64,000 nt of DNA, from positions 1 to 64,000 of the forward strand of contig NZ_JADPQG010000010.1 in NCBI RefSeq assembly GCF_015687175.1, in the 5' to 3' direction. The stretch comes from Reinekea sp. G2M2-21. GTDB taxonomy: Bacteria > Pseudomonadota > Gammaproteobacteria > Pseudomonadales > Natronospirillaceae. The stretch's first letter is position 1; each line of letters starts with the position of its first letter. A program made the translations under genes and the position numbers. Positions 1-8,933 of this stretch are shown one piece after another. The notes beneath the pieces were generated by a model. That model saw only the letters and a program-made list of their open reading frames with translations, made no database searches and had not been told where the DNA came from.

Positions 1-25
1 ACTAACTCCTCAAGTATGCGTTTAA

Positions 26-174
26 TCGTGTTTCGTTTACCCGCAGGACGGCTGCGTGGGTAAAACAAACACGACTCGAATCAGCCCGAACATCGGGTTA
101 CCGCTGCGCGGAGGTTCCGCACAACGAATTGACTCGCTGCGTTTCCCAAGCACCCGCCACCGAGCAGCGGGTGC
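26..174 (-). terminator. Two hairpins downstream of the solute-binding protein gene
   Basis: Two inverted repeats follow the stop codon of the solute-binding protein gene on the minus strand. The nearer one pairs GCACCCGC (150-157) with GCGGGTGC (167-174) around a 9-nt loop. The farther one pairs 26-42 with 58-74, with an inner GCAG/CTGC extension. Neither is followed by a clear U-run, so they look like an attenuator or an RNA-stabilising structure between a highly expressed binding protein and permease genes expected just outside the window, rather than a full terminator. Confidence 0.4.
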
Positions 175-186
175 CCTGTTGCGACG

Positions 187-1842
187 CTACTTCGCGTACA
201 GGTTTTCGAAGACCTTCAGTTTAGTTCCTGTTGCATAGAACACAGGACGCACATAAGGGTTTTCTGCCGTTGGGAACCCATCAACACGAGTGGTGTTGTA
301 CTGGAACCAGGTGGCGTTAGACATAACTTCAATGAACGGCAGATTTTCAGCGGTGAAAATCATCAGCTCGTCGAGGATTTCTGTGCGGCGCTGTTCGTCA
401 TCGATACGACCATACTCATCCACCAGCTTGCCGAGTTTTTCAGACGCCATGCCGTGACCGGCGTGCCAGATCTGACCCACACGGGCTGGGTGGTAGTATT
501 CACGGTAACCTTGAATCGGGTTGATGCCGTTGGTGGCTGACCAGTTGAAGGAAACATCGTAGGTGCCGTCTTTCAACGCAGAGTCATACGCAGACCATTC
601 CACGGAATGGGTTGACGCTTTGATGCCGATTTCCGCCAAGTATTCGGTGGTCATCTGCACCGCTTGTACCACGTCGGTCCAGCCGTTCACGATGTCAATC
701 TTGAAATCGATCTTAGAGCCATCTGGGTTTTCCAGGTAGCCGTCACCGTCGACATCTTTATAGCCAGCTTTCTTGAGGATTTTCTTCGCTTCTTTTGGAT
801 CGTACTTCGCTAAGTGCGCATACTTTTTGTTGATCTTGTCGTTGAAGTAGGGTTTGAAGTACTGGCCGATACCCACAACCGTATTCTCTGCGGTGGCGTA
901 ACCGTACGTCGCCAAGTCAACGATGGTGTCGCGGTCGATCGCCATGGAGAAGGCTTTACGGAAGTTGACGTCGCTGAACGGTTGCTTGCGCGTGTTCAGA
1001 TACAGGTTCCAGGCGTCGTTCGCTGGGTACCAGTAACCGTGGGTGTCTGGGCTGGGTGCGACATAAGTTTTGTCGATATCGGCCACGAAGTTAGAACCCC
1101 AGTCGATCTCATCCGCCATCAACGCCGGCTGAATCTGAGAGTTGTCGGAGTACTGACGAAACTTAATGCAGTCCAGATACGGCAGACCTTCAGCAGCCTT
1201 GTAGTAGTTCGGGTTACGGCAGATTTCGACCTGGTTACTGCGCATGGTTTTAACTTCGGTAATCGGTCCGGAACCCACCGGGTTGGTGTTAGCGAACGTG
1301 ATAATGTCTTTCACTTTTGAAAACACATGTTCAGGCACAATCATCACTTCAGACAGGTACCAGTCGACGGTGGTGTTCGCTTCACTGAAGTTCAGTTTTA
1401 CTGTGTGACTGCCCACTTTCTCGACGCTCTTGATAACACCGTTGGACCATTGACCGGTCGAATCCAGTTCTGCGTTACCATTGCCCAGGTTGAGGGTGTA
1501 GGCCAAGTCATCCGCATCGATGGCCTCACCGTCAGACCAGGTTAAGCCTTTCTTCAAGACAATGGTCATTGATTTTTTATCATCGCCATAGCTGAAGCTT
1601 TCGGCCAGGCGCCAGTCAATATTGCCCTGCATGGTGTTCACAAACCACAGAGGTTCGTACATGGTGCCACGCACAAGGTCGAGCTGAACTGTATTCAGCG
1701 GATTGAAATCTTCAATAAAGGTTTGGGTGATAATAGGTACTGTTAACGTCCCCCCCTGTTCGTGTTTTGCAGCAGCTTGTGCTTGCATCGCTACGCCGGA
1801 TGCGAGGGCTGTCATGGCGATGACGCTGGTTAGTTTCTTCAT
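187..1842 (-). CDS. ABC transporter solute-binding protein (oligopeptide/oligosaccharide class)
   Basis: A 551-residue periplasmic binding protein of the SBP_bac_5 (DppA/OppA-like) family that would hand its ligand to an ABC importer. Residues 1 to about 24 are a Sec signal peptide ending in AQA. Length and patches such as EDFNPLNTVQ and TWSDGEAIDADD fit the family. A GAGG site sits about 5 nt before the ATG. Members of this family carry cello-oligosaccharides as well as peptides. Here a LacI-type operator lies upstream, and a GH35 gene and a LacI gene follow on the same strand. A beta-linked oligosaccharide is therefore the more likely ligand, by inference. The permease and ATPase genes are not in the window and should lie to the left. 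Confidence 0.85.
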   Translation of the reverse strand: MKKLTSVIAMTALASGVAMQAQAAAKHEQGGTLTVPIITQTFIEDFNPLNTVQLDLVRGTMYEPLWFVNTMQGNIDWRLAESFSYGDDKKSMTIVLKKGLTWSDGEAIDADDLAYTLNLGNGNAELDSTGQWSNGVIKSVEKVGSHTVKLNFSEANTTVDWYLSEVMIVPEHVFSKVKDIITFANTNPVGSGPITEVKTMRSNQVEICRNPNYYKAAEGLPYLDCIKFRQYSDNSQIQPALMADEIDWGSNFVADIDKTYVAPSPDTHGYWYPANDAWNLYLNTRKQPFSDVNFRKAFSMAIDRDTIVDLATYGYATAENTVVGIGQYFKPYFNDKINKKYAHLAKYDPKEAKKILKKAGYKDVDGDGYLENPDGSKIDFKIDIVNGWTDVVQAVQMTTEYLAEIGIKASTHSVEWSAYDSALKDGTYDVSFNWSATNGINPIQGYREYYHPARVGQIWHAGHGMASEKLGKLVDEYGRIDDEQRRTEILDELMIFTAENLPFIEVMSNATWFQYNTTRVDGFPTAENPYVRPVFYATGTKLKVFENLYAK

Positions 1843-1954
1843 ATATACCTCTGTTGTTTTTATAGTTTCTATGAATAGTCCTGACGGACATTTGGATCGA
1901 GCCCTGTCCGCAAGGTTCGATCTGTGTTTCCGATAGCATCCATGCGAACTCGAA

Positions 1955-1968
1955 TGCTATCGATAACA
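1955..1968. promoter_or_regulatory. LacI-type operator (site 1) before the solute-binding protein gene
   Basis: TGCTATCGATAACA differs at one base from the perfect palindrome TGTTATCGATAACA found at five other places in the window. It is centred about 120 nt upstream of the solute-binding protein start, between that gene and the GH35 gene, and probably binds the LacI-family protein encoded at 4203-5174. Confidence 0.75.
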
Positions 1969-1981
1969 TTTTTTGAAAATT

Positions 1982-4129
1982 TTAGTTAGTCTCCAACCGG
2001 TAGTTCCACACCTGAAGCTCACCGTTGAGATACAGCAGATCGCCGTGGCTGTCGGCTTGTACTGAGCGCCCTGCCCACGTCAGCGCTGGCGCCACTTCGG
2101 AACGATCGTAATCGTTTATCCCTTTGATAAACGCACCGTCGATGCGCGAACCGTCCAACACAATCATGGCGCAACCTTTCGCCGGTAAATGCACCTGCAA
2201 TGGCTGACCTTTTACCATGACGGTGTGGGTCATGCTGACTGAGGTAAACGACAACACATACAGTAATTGCTTGCCGTTGTGTTGGTACTGAAACAGGTAA
2301 GCGCTGTCACAGATCACCGAAGGTTCTGGTAGTAACGACTGCATCAACTGATTAAAACTGTTGGAAATTCCGCCGATCTCGAACGGGTTTTCCGGGGTAT
2401 AGATAAGCTGCCCCAACCCCATGTGCGTGCGCGACATCCGTTGCCGATCGGTGATGCGATCCGCCAAGACGGTGCACGGTTGCATCCACTGATCAACGGT
2501 TGGCAGTTCACCCAACCAAACCAGTTGACCACCCAGCTCCACATATTCGATCAGCTTTTTCTGCACCGCGTCGGCCATAAAGAAACCGCCAACGACGGTC
2601 AGATTTTGGTGCGCTAATAACGCCTCAACCGGATCTGTTTCGATATTGGCGATAGTGAAATCGCGGTTCGCTGCCAACTGCGATTGCATATAGGCTTCTA
2701 ACGCTTTGAAGCCACTGCGCAAGGGTTTTTCGCCAAGCTTGTTGTAGTCACTGGCTTCCTGGGAGTAACAGGCCACGTAACTGTACGGCAAATAAAGACC
2801 AAAGGCGGGCTGACGATCGGCTTTACCCAACAGTGCCAACTGCTGATAGGTTTGCAGAAACGCATTCAGGCGGGTTAATAGCGCAGACTTCGCTGTTTGT
2901 TCACCGTTCTCGGTAATTGGCGAGCAATCGGGGTAAGGCTTCTGCTGCATGGTGTCGATGCCATCATCCCATTGATCCGTCGACACACCGGTGTACACAT
3001 TGAACCCGGTAGCGCCAAGCGCCATCGCCAAGACCGTTTGGTAAAACGGAATGTGGTGATAGCGGTAACGCCAATCGTACAGTTTGGAGAAGCCCCAGTT
3101 TTCTTCGAGGTTAATGCCGCGCGCACGCTTCACCAACAACAGGTAACGTAAAAACGCGGTTTCATCATGACTGACCACACCGATCCAATTGGTGAAACCG
3201 TAATGAATGGGCATGGTCTCTGGCACAACCCGGGTTAGCCAAAAATCGTACCCTCGCGTGTCCGCCAACGGAGGGTTAATGTTGTACAGATGCGGCACCT
3301 GCTTCGCCAGCGTGTCACTGAAGCGTTGATAAAGTTCGCCTTGGTGCACGTTCTGATTTTCGGACCACAGCATGAGCGGAATGAGATCACGCTTGTCGTC
3401 AACCTTGTCGAAGGTTAAGTCACGCGGCAGTGGCAGCTCAGAAAAATCCGACCAATTCTGCCCAAAAATATCGTTCAGCGCGGACGTTGAGCCAAACTTC
3501 TCCTGCAGTTTTTCCTGATAGAAGTGCAGACTGCTGGCGGAAAAATCGTAACTGACCGGGGAATGTTGCCCATCGGAATACATGCCTTCATTCAGTACCT
3601 GCAAGGCAATGATTGGACCGGCGGGATACAAAAGCGGCTCCACCACCTCGCGATTTACCGCGCGGAACCAATGCTCGCTCAAATCGCGAAATGTTGGGTT
3701 CATCGGCGCGGGCAGTGGGTTATGCCATACCACAGCCTCGCCTTGAGCATTACACCAGGCTTCACCGATGACATCGGCATTGACATTGTCAGGTAACCCA
3801 CCGAAATCTGTTTCGGCGTGAATAAATGGCCCCGGTTTCACCACGGCATACAGACCCAACTCATGCACGAGCTGCAGAAACAGAATGACATTTTTATTGG
3901 GCCGAACCTCTCCGGTAAAATCGTATTGTTTTTCACCGGTTTGATGATGTCGCCAGGGAACATAAAAGGTAATGACATTACAGCCCATGGCTTTTAATGA
4001 CAGGATACGATCGCGCCAGTTATCAACGTGGTCACGATAGTAGGGATAGTCGGCAGACAGAAACATCATCGGGTTACCGTCGATGTAAAACACGCCGTTT
4101 TCAATGGTGCAGTTTGCCTGCTGACTCAT
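1982..4129 (-). CDS. GH35 family glycosidase (beta-galactosidase-like)
   Basis: A 715-residue glycoside hydrolase of family 35, expected to release terminal beta-linked galactose or a related sugar. The N-terminal part shows the GH35 TIM-barrel opening (SADYPYYRDHVDNWRDRI, then NVITFYVPWRHH and GPFIHAE). LNEG at about residues 179-182 carries the predicted acid/base Glu181. No signal peptide is visible, so the enzyme is probably cytoplasmic and acts on imported oligosaccharides. I chose the ATG at 4129 because GGAG lies 9 nt upstream; an in-frame TTG 15 nt earlier lacks a site. The gene sits between the binding protein and the LacI regulator, with an operator directly upstream. The exact substrate is unknown, and the C-terminal third is less familiar. 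Confidence 0.8.
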   Translation of the reverse strand: MSQQANCTIENGVFYIDGNPMMFLSADYPYYRDHVDNWRDRILSLKAMGCNVITFYVPWRHHQTGEKQYDFTGEVRPNKNVILFLQLVHELGLYAVVKPGPFIHAETDFGGLPDNVNADVIGEAWCNAQGEAVVWHNPLPAPMNPTFRDLSEHWFRAVNREVVEPLLYPAGPIIALQVLNEGMYSDGQHSPVSYDFSASSLHFYQEKLQEKFGSTSALNDIFGQNWSDFSELPLPRDLTFDKVDDKRDLIPLMLWSENQNVHQGELYQRFSDTLAKQVPHLYNINPPLADTRGYDFWLTRVVPETMPIHYGFTNWIGVVSHDETAFLRYLLLVKRARGINLEENWGFSKLYDWRYRYHHIPFYQTVLAMALGATGFNVYTGVSTDQWDDGIDTMQQKPYPDCSPITENGEQTAKSALLTRLNAFLQTYQQLALLGKADRQPAFGLYLPYSYVACYSQEASDYNKLGEKPLRSGFKALEAYMQSQLAANRDFTIANIETDPVEALLAHQNLTVVGGFFMADAVQKKLIEYVELGGQLVWLGELPTVDQWMQPCTVLADRITDRQRMSRTHMGLGQLIYTPENPFEIGGISNSFNQLMQSLLPEPSVICDSAYLFQYQHNGKQLLYVLSFTSVSMTHTVMVKGQPLQVHLPAKGCAMIVLDGSRIDGAFIKGINDYDRSEVAPALTWAGRSVQADSHGDLLYLNGELQVWNYRLETN

Positions 4130-4170
4130 ACGCTGAAACTCCAAACTTTAGGATTCTGTTGTTGATATTT

Positions 4171-4186
4171 TTGTTATCGATAACAA
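4171..4186. promoter_or_regulatory. LacI-type operator (site 2) before GH35
   Basis: TTGTTATCGATAACAA is a perfect 16-bp palindrome centred about 50 nt upstream of the GH35 start, in the short gap after the LacI gene. Its position is suited to repression of GH35. Confidence 0.85.
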
Positions 4187-4202
4187 ACCATCACAAAAAT
4201 TT

Positions 4203-5174
4203 TTATTTTTTGGCGGTGCTGTCCCGAACGATTAACTCCGTGGGAATTAACTCTTGCACTGCCTGATAATTCTGTTGTTTTTGCTTAATCCGCTGGACCA
4301 ACAATTGCGCCAAACGTCGACCAATCTCAAACACCGGTTGTTTCACCGTAGTCAGTCGTGGGTCGGCCATCATATCGACACCAACACCGTCGAAACCAAC
4401 AACGGACAACTGATTGGGCACACTGATATTCAACTCTTTCGCGGCCTGAGTTACCCCCAATGCGACGATGTCTGACGCACAAACAATACCGGTGACATTC
4501 GTGGTACGCAGTACACGCAGCGCTCTGGCTTTGGAGGTGACGGAATCATTTTCCATGTCTGTCACCACCCACTCGGGCTTCACCTGGATACCTGCTTCGG
4601 CCATCGCTTTGCGGTAGCCGTCTTCACGTTCTTTTACGTAGGGTTCGTCGGAGTCGTAGCGGAAAAAGGCAATCTCCAAGTGACCCAGATCGAGCAGATG
4701 TTTGGTCGCCGTATAAACGCCATTAACGTTATCCACATCGACCCAGTCTACATCGTCATAGCCCTTACCAAACAAAACCACTGGGGAGGGATATTCGCCC
4801 ACTTTGAGATCCAACGCCTGGCCTTCCCGCAACCCCATGATGATCATCCCGTCGCACTTCAGGTGTGGAGCCATGTCGTGCAGAACCAACTGAGCAATGG
4901 TGTTTTCACTGAGTACATCACTGATGCCTGCAAACAAGGTCATAAAATAAGGATCCTGCGCGGTTTGCCGCTCAGACAGCACGATTTTCACCAGCCCGGT
5001 CGACTTGGCCACCAAGGCACGAGCCGCCTGGTTACGTTTGTAACCCAGCTTTTCGATAGCCTCTTCAATGCGTTTACGCGCTTTCGGGCTGACCTTATCC
5101 GGGTTATTCAGCACGCGCGAAACGGTCATTGCCGAGACTTCGGCCATTTTTGCAACGTCGTAGATTGTACTCAT
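4203..5174 (-). CDS. LacI family transcriptional regulator
   Basis: A 323-residue repressor of the LacI/GalR family. Residues 1-55 form the HTH and hinge helix (TIYDVAKMAEVSAMTVSRVL, then RNQAARALVAKS). The remainder is the periplasmic-binding-protein-like effector domain with the usual VDNVNGVYTATKHLLDLGH and CASDIVALGV patches. It is slightly short for the family, mostly around residues 90-110. An operator lies 14 nt before its ATG, which indicates autoregulation. Identical palindromes at the GH35, GH9 and membrane AraC genes, and a near-match at the binding protein, make it the probable master switch for beta-glucan or galactoside use. The inducer is unknown; cellobiose is a reasonable guess. 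Confidence 0.9.
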   Translation of the reverse strand: MSTIYDVAKMAEVSAMTVSRVLNNPDKVSPKARKRIEEAIEKLGYKRNQAARALVAKSTGLVKIVLSERQTAQDPYFMTLFAGISDVLSENTIAQLVLHDMAPHLKCDGMIIMGLREGQALDLKVGEYPSPVVLFGKGYDDVDWVDVDNVNGVYTATKHLLDLGHLEIAFFRYDSDEPYVKEREDGYRKAMAEAGIQVKPEWVVTDMENDSVTSKARALRVLRTTNVTGIVCASDIVALGVTQAAKELNISVPNQLSVVGFDGVGVDMMADPRLTTVKQPVFEIGRRLAQLLVQRIKQKQQNYQAVQELIPTELIVRDSTAKK

Positions 5175-5187
5175 GCGGGCATCTTAA

Positions 5188-5201
5188 TGTTATCGATAAC
5201 A
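5188..5201. promoter_or_regulatory. LacI-type operator (site 3) before the lacI-family gene
   Basis: A perfect TGTTATCGATAACA palindrome 14 nt upstream of the regulator's own start codon. The position suggests direct steric autorepression. Confidence 0.85.
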
Positions 5202-5263
5202 ATTAACAAGATCTGAATCAATAAAGTTAATGGTTTTGGCAGACAAGCGCAAAGATTTCTCTT

Positions 5264-5336
5264 GCTTGCAGAACATAGGGTTCGCTCATCCTTTGATCTG
5301 ATAGGACTGAGGTGATTTGAATTAATCAGCGTTGCC
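5264..5336 (+). mobile_element. Remnant of the dispersed MITE (copy A, right end only)
   Basis: This stretch matches the right half of the complete MITE at 8611-8872, including CTCATCCTTTGATCTGATAG, GGACTGAGGTGATT and the terminal TTAATCAGCGTTGCC. The left end is missing. CTTA follows, close to the YTAR-type target seen at other copies. Confidence 0.75.
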
Positions 5337-5403
5337 TTAAGCGTATTTGGTTAAAATTGTTTCGTGACTGAGTGTCAATGAAAGGTTTTTACTTCAAGGA
5401 CTG

Positions 5404-5737
5404 AGCAGGCCTTCACCAGAAGTGAAGCGACGGAATGGTTATTTACGCAAATGTCGATATTCATTGTGATGGTCGATATGTTTTAGCGGTGATGATTCAC
5501 GAGCGTGTTCATGGGTTGTAGTTTTCTTTCCAAGGGGCGATCCCCTTGAACCCCCTTTTGTCGCCCGCTTTGGTGCTCTTCCTTAATTGCCACTGACTTC
5601 GAACGGTCGCTTGAGCGTGCATCCTTGCACGCGCGGCGCTTACAAGGGCATCCATGCCCTTGAATCCGTTGCGAAGTGTCAATTTAGTCAGCCAAAGCAG
5701 ATGCGACGGAATGGTTATTTACGCCGATGTCGGCAAT
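5404..5737 (+). repeat. Mosaic intergenic repeat (copy 1)
   Basis: No gene is seen from 5202 to 5991. This part is built of modules that recur, inverted, at 45528-45703. They are a CTTCACC...GGTGAAG-like hairpin (5410-5426), an AAGGGGCGATCCCCTT palindrome preceded by GTTTTCTTTCC (5521-5547), and AACCCCCTTTTGTCGCCCGC (5549-5568). GCGACGGAATGGTTATTTAC occurs twice in direct orientation (5427 and 5703). Two small palindromes (5615-5632 and 5644-5661, GTGCATCCTTGCAC and GGGCATCCATGCCC) lie between. It looks like a composite of extragenic palindromes. Confidence 0.65.
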
Positions 5738-5799
5738 GGGTTTCAATTGGTGAGTTTGAACTATTTATAAAAAGGAATCATAGATAACCATGGCTGTCG

Positions 5800-5885
5800 C
5801 GAAAGTAACGGTGCCGCTGCTTCAGCACCTTACAAACCGCTACACGCAACCATTCCCACCTCACCCTGCCAGCAAGTTACTTTCG
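5800..5885. repeat. Long-spaced inverted repeat
   Basis: CGAAAGTAAC (5800-5809) is repeated inverted as GTTACTTTCG (5876-5885), with a 66-nt spacer lacking any open frame. It lies about 105 nt before the NmrA-like gene. Its role is unknown. Confidence 0.5.
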
Positions 5886-5991
5886 ATTAACGTGGCGAAA
5901 TCGGCCATTTAATTGATATATCAACTATATTCCTGACTGCGATAGAGCTAACGTGCTGTCTTCAAAAACATTGACGTGAGGTTAAATAGCC

Positions 5992-6828
5992 ATGCTGCTA
6001 ATTACCGGTGCGACAGGCAATGTCGGCGGTTATGTGTGCGACTTACTTTGTCTACAGAACCAGCCTTTTCTTAAAGCCAGCTCCAGGAAAAGGGATGATC
6101 CACAAACGCGATGGTTGGATTTTCTGAAGCCCGAATCGTTTCACCATGCGCTGAAGGGCATCACGACCGTTTTCCTTGTACGCCCACCGGCTTTGGCCAA
6201 CCCAGGGCGAGATATGCTGCCTTTTCTGACGGCTTGCCGCGATCAGGGTATCCAAAAAATCGTGTTTCTATCGTTGCAGGGGGCGGACACTATCGCTGTG
6301 ACACCACACGCAAAAATCGAAAAGCGTATTGTCGAACTAGGTATACCGTTTGTTTTTCTGAGACCCAGTTTCTTTATGCAGAATCTCACCATGCAACAAC
6401 GCGCAGACATTCGAGGCCATGACGAAATACTCGTCCCCGCCGGTCGCGGCCAGACAAATTTCATCGACGCGCGCGATATTGCGGAAAGCGCGGTCAAGTG
6501 CTTGACTGACTCAGCTCTGCGCAATCGGGCATTTACATTAACGGGTAACATCAGTTATACATACGATACGGTTGCCGAACTCCTGACGCAGGCACTGGGC
6601 AGGCCAATCCATTATCGAAAACCCGGTTTGTTACCTTATATTATTCGCACAAGGAAAAAGGGGCATCCGCTCGGCTACGCGGTGATAACGGGTTTGATTT
6701 TTACGATGGCACGCTTAGGCAAAGCCAGTGGAAATTCTCAAGACATGGTTCATTTGCTGGGCCGATCCCCTCGCACTCTGGAAGAGTTCATTAAGGAGCA
6801 CGCACCGCTATGGAATCCAAACATGTGA
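5992..6828 (+). CDS. NmrA-like NAD(P)-binding SDR family protein
   Basis: A 278-residue atypical short-chain dehydrogenase/NmrA-type protein. The N-terminal LLITGATGNVGGYV is the Rossmann GxxGxxG loop; FLRPSFFMQNL and FIDARDIAE are typical of the NmrA/NAD(P)H azoreductase-like branch. Such proteins act as redox sensors or quinone/NAD(P)H reductases; the substrate cannot be read from sequence. GAGG lies 9 nt before the ATG. The gene overlaps the following marR gene by 19 nt, so the two are co-translated and the MarR protein probably controls the operon. Confidence 0.8.
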   Translation: MLLITGATGNVGGYVCDLLCLQNQPFLKASSRKRDDPQTRWLDFLKPESFHHALKGITTVFLVRPPALANPGRDMLPFLTACRDQGIQKIVFLSLQGADTIAVTPHAKIEKRIVELGIPFVFLRPSFFMQNLTMQQRADIRGHDEILVPAGRGQTNFIDARDIAESAVKCLTDSALRNRAFTLTGNISYTYDTVAELLTQALGRPIHYRKPGLLPYIIRTRKKGHPLGYAVITGLIFTMARLGKASGNSQDMVHLLGRSPRTLEEFIKEHAPLWNPNM

Positions 6829-7268
6829 CTGATCTGACTTCTGTGTCGATCGCCAGGCTTTATAAAGCACTCAACCGGTCACTGGACCGTGAAATGCGCG
6901 CGCTGGGTTTGCGTGCCGGTCAGCACGCCACGCTTCTCGTACTCGCACAGGAAAGCTCGATGACATTGGCTAGGTTAGCCCGGCAACTGGACATCGACAA
7001 AGCCGCGGCAACACGGAGCATTCAATCATTGGAATTAAAAGATTTGGTTGCCGTTCGATACGGTGATACCAATCTAAAAAACCGGTATGTGAGTTTGACG
7101 CCGCACGGTCGCGCACTCATTGGGCAAATCAGCTCGGTACTGCTGCGAATTGAAGATCAACTTGAACAGATGATCCCTCAATCCCTGTACGCGGAATTAA
7201 AAGTCTACAATGGCATGGCGCAAAACGATGTGAACAATACGACAAAGACCAGCACTTTTACCGATTAA
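6810..7268 (+). CDS. MarR family transcriptional regulator
   Basis: A 152-residue winged-helix regulator of the MarR family. Residues 13-120 hold the DNA-binding core (MTLARLARQLDIDKAAATRSIQ, then NRYVSLTPHGRALI as the wing). It overlaps the end of the NmrA-like gene and precedes the FAD oxidoreductase gene by 22 nt, so a three-gene operon is likely. MarR proteins usually sense small aromatic or oxidising molecules and repress their own operon; that is family knowledge, not shown here. The last 15 residues are Asn/Thr-rich and probably disordered. Confidence 0.9.
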   Translation: MESKHVTDLTSVSIARLYKALNRSLDREMRALGLRAGQHATLLVLAQESSMTLARLARQLDIDKAAATRSIQSLELKDLVAVRYGDTNLKNRYVSLTPHGRALIGQISSVLLRIEDQLEQMIPQSLYAELKVYNGMAQNDVNNTTKTSTFTD

Positions 7269-7290
7269 CGATCGACACTAGGAGCCAACT

Positions 7291-8565
7291 ATGGGCACCA
7301 GCACACCAGTTCACACCCATCAGCATGTCATTATCGGAGCCGGGATTATCGGATTAATGACCGCGTGGCATTTGCAGCAAGCGGGCAAAAAGGTGTTGCT
7401 TATTGACCGGGTACTGCCGGGAGACAGGAACCAAACCTCCTACGGGAACGCAGGCGTACTGTCTTTTGCCTCATTCCGCCCAATCGCGGAACCTGGCGCG
7501 TGGCAGCAGGGACTTCAGGGCTTACTCAAGCCAAATTCTGCGCTGAAAATCCGGTGGCGGTATTTACCCACCCTGTCACCCTGGTTGTGGGCATTCTTGA
7601 AGGAATCCCGTCGTGACAAAGCCGATGCGAATGCGTCGGCCATCTTAGCGCTGAATAATCATTCCAAAACCTGCTGGCAGTCCGCCCGCCAGACGCTGCA
7701 GCTATCCGATCTGGTGGAAGCCACCGGCTGGATAAAGTTGTTTGAATCCGATGCGGCATTCCAAGCGCAATTGAAACAGACACCATTACTCGACTCCGCC
7801 GGGCTTGGTTGGCAGGCCTTAACCGGACACGAGGTCCGCGATTTGGAACCAGAAATCGGCCCTGCAATCCAACACGGATTCTGGCAGAAGGACTCTCTGT
7901 TCTTGCGCCAACCACACCATGTTATCCAGCGGCTGGCTGAGGTGATCCGGGAACGAGGGGGTGAATTCCGGCAAGAAAACGTGCAGGCATTACAGAAAAC
8001 ACAAGAAGGTTTGACCATTCACATGCAGCACCAATCACTGGCGGCAACACAAGTGTCCCTGTGCGCAGGAGCGTTTTCGCAGCGCTTGCTGGCCACCGTG
8101 GGCGACAATGTTCCACTGGAAACGGAACGGGGTTACCACATCATGATGCCGGGTTGCGATACGCTTACGCGACCGATCATGCATGTTGAAAAACAGATTG
8201 TGGTGTCGCCCATGTTGGAAGGATTGCGTATGACCACCGGCGAAGAGTTGGCCGGGCTGGATGCGCCCGCTGATTATCGAATGATTCAGCGCAAGCACAA
8301 ACTGTTAACGGCATTGCTGCCAAAGCTCGATCGCACCATAAAAACCCAATGGCTGGGTTTCCGGCCGTCACTGCCCGACTCCAAGCCCATCATCGGTCGG
8401 CACCCCAGAATACAAGGGTTAACCATGGCGTTTGGTCACGGCCATTTGGGGATGACGCAAAGCGCTGCCACCGGTGAGTTAATGAGCCAGATTATTCTGG
8501 GAATGGACACCGCAATCGATACAGAGCCCTTTTCATTTGCTCGATTCGGCAATACACGTCAGTAA
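7291..8565 (+). CDS. FAD-dependent oxidoreductase, D-amino-acid dehydrogenase (DadA)-like
   Basis: A 424-residue flavoprotein of the DAO/DadA family that would oxidise an amine or D-amino acid and pass electrons to a membrane acceptor. The N-terminal HVIIGAGIIGLMTAWHLQQAG is the FAD dinucleotide-binding fold, ending in an acidic residue region (LLIDR). The C-terminal WLGFRPSLPDSKPIIGRHP and FGHGHLGMTQSAATGELM blocks are family hallmarks. AGGAG lies 7 nt before the ATG. It is the third gene of the NmrA-MarR operon. Substrate is not evident; proline- or D-Ala-type dehydrogenases are alternatives within the same family. Confidence 0.85.
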   Translation: MGTSTPVHTHQHVIIGAGIIGLMTAWHLQQAGKKVLLIDRVLPGDRNQTSYGNAGVLSFASFRPIAEPGAWQQGLQGLLKPNSALKIRWRYLPTLSPWLWAFLKESRRDKADANASAILALNNHSKTCWQSARQTLQLSDLVEATGWIKLFESDAAFQAQLKQTPLLDSAGLGWQALTGHEVRDLEPEIGPAIQHGFWQKDSLFLRQPHHVIQRLAEVIRERGGEFRQENVQALQKTQEGLTIHMQHQSLAATQVSLCAGAFSQRLLATVGDNVPLETERGYHIMMPGCDTLTRPIMHVEKQIVVSPMLEGLRMTTGEELAGLDAPADYRMIQRKHKLLTALLPKLDRTIKTQWLGFRPSLPDSKPIIGRHPRIQGLTMAFGHGHLGMTQSAATGELMSQIILGMDTAIDTEPFSFARFGNTRQ

Positions 8566-8606
8566 ATAACACCGGCTGAGGGGACAGAGTAAAAGCATTT
8601 CTCCTG

Positions 8607-8876
8607 CTAGGGCACCTCTGAATAATTGCTCTCTACCTCAGCGGGTGAAGAAATGCGCAAAATTCGAGGCAAGTTCTGCAGGCAATATTCATTATCTTGG
8701 CAAAGGACTTAACAACGAAATTTGCCATTTCAGCCCCGCCCTCCGGGTCCTTCAGATCGATGAGGGAGCTTTGTTGTGTGTTTTGAAAAGGACTCGCCAT
8801 TCCCTGCAACACACGCCTCGCTCATCCTTCGATCTGATAGGACTGAGGTGATTCGTATTAATCAGAGTTGCCCTAG
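8607..8876 (+). mobile_element. Complete MITE (copy B) with CTAG target duplication
   Basis: A 262-bp non-coding element (8611-8872) flanked by a perfect CTAG duplication (8607-8610 and 8873-8876). Its ends are inverted: GGCACCTCTGAATAATT at the left matches the reverse complement of TTAATCAGAGTTGCC at the right. It carries no transposase. Related copies lie at 5264, 17088, 44698 and 61990. The ends and the 4-bp YTAR-type duplication resemble elements moved by IS5-group transposases. Confidence 0.85.
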
Positions 8877-8882
8877 GTTTGT

Positions 8883-8919
8883 AAAAGGCGCACGAGGTAA
8901 CCCAGCCCCGTGCACCTTT
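8883..8919 (-). terminator. Terminator of the GH9 gene
   Basis: On the minus strand a GGTGCACGGGG...CCTCGTGCGCC hairpin is followed by TTTT, 15 nt after the GH9 stop codon. It looks like an ordinary rho-independent terminator. Confidence 0.75.
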
Positions 8920-8933
8920 GCTTTCAAATCAAC

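Noticed and set aside
187..1842. Dipeptide-binding protein (DppA) assignment
   Set aside because: The fold fits, but the GH35, LacI gene and operator context favour an oligosaccharide ligand, so no dpp/opp name was given.
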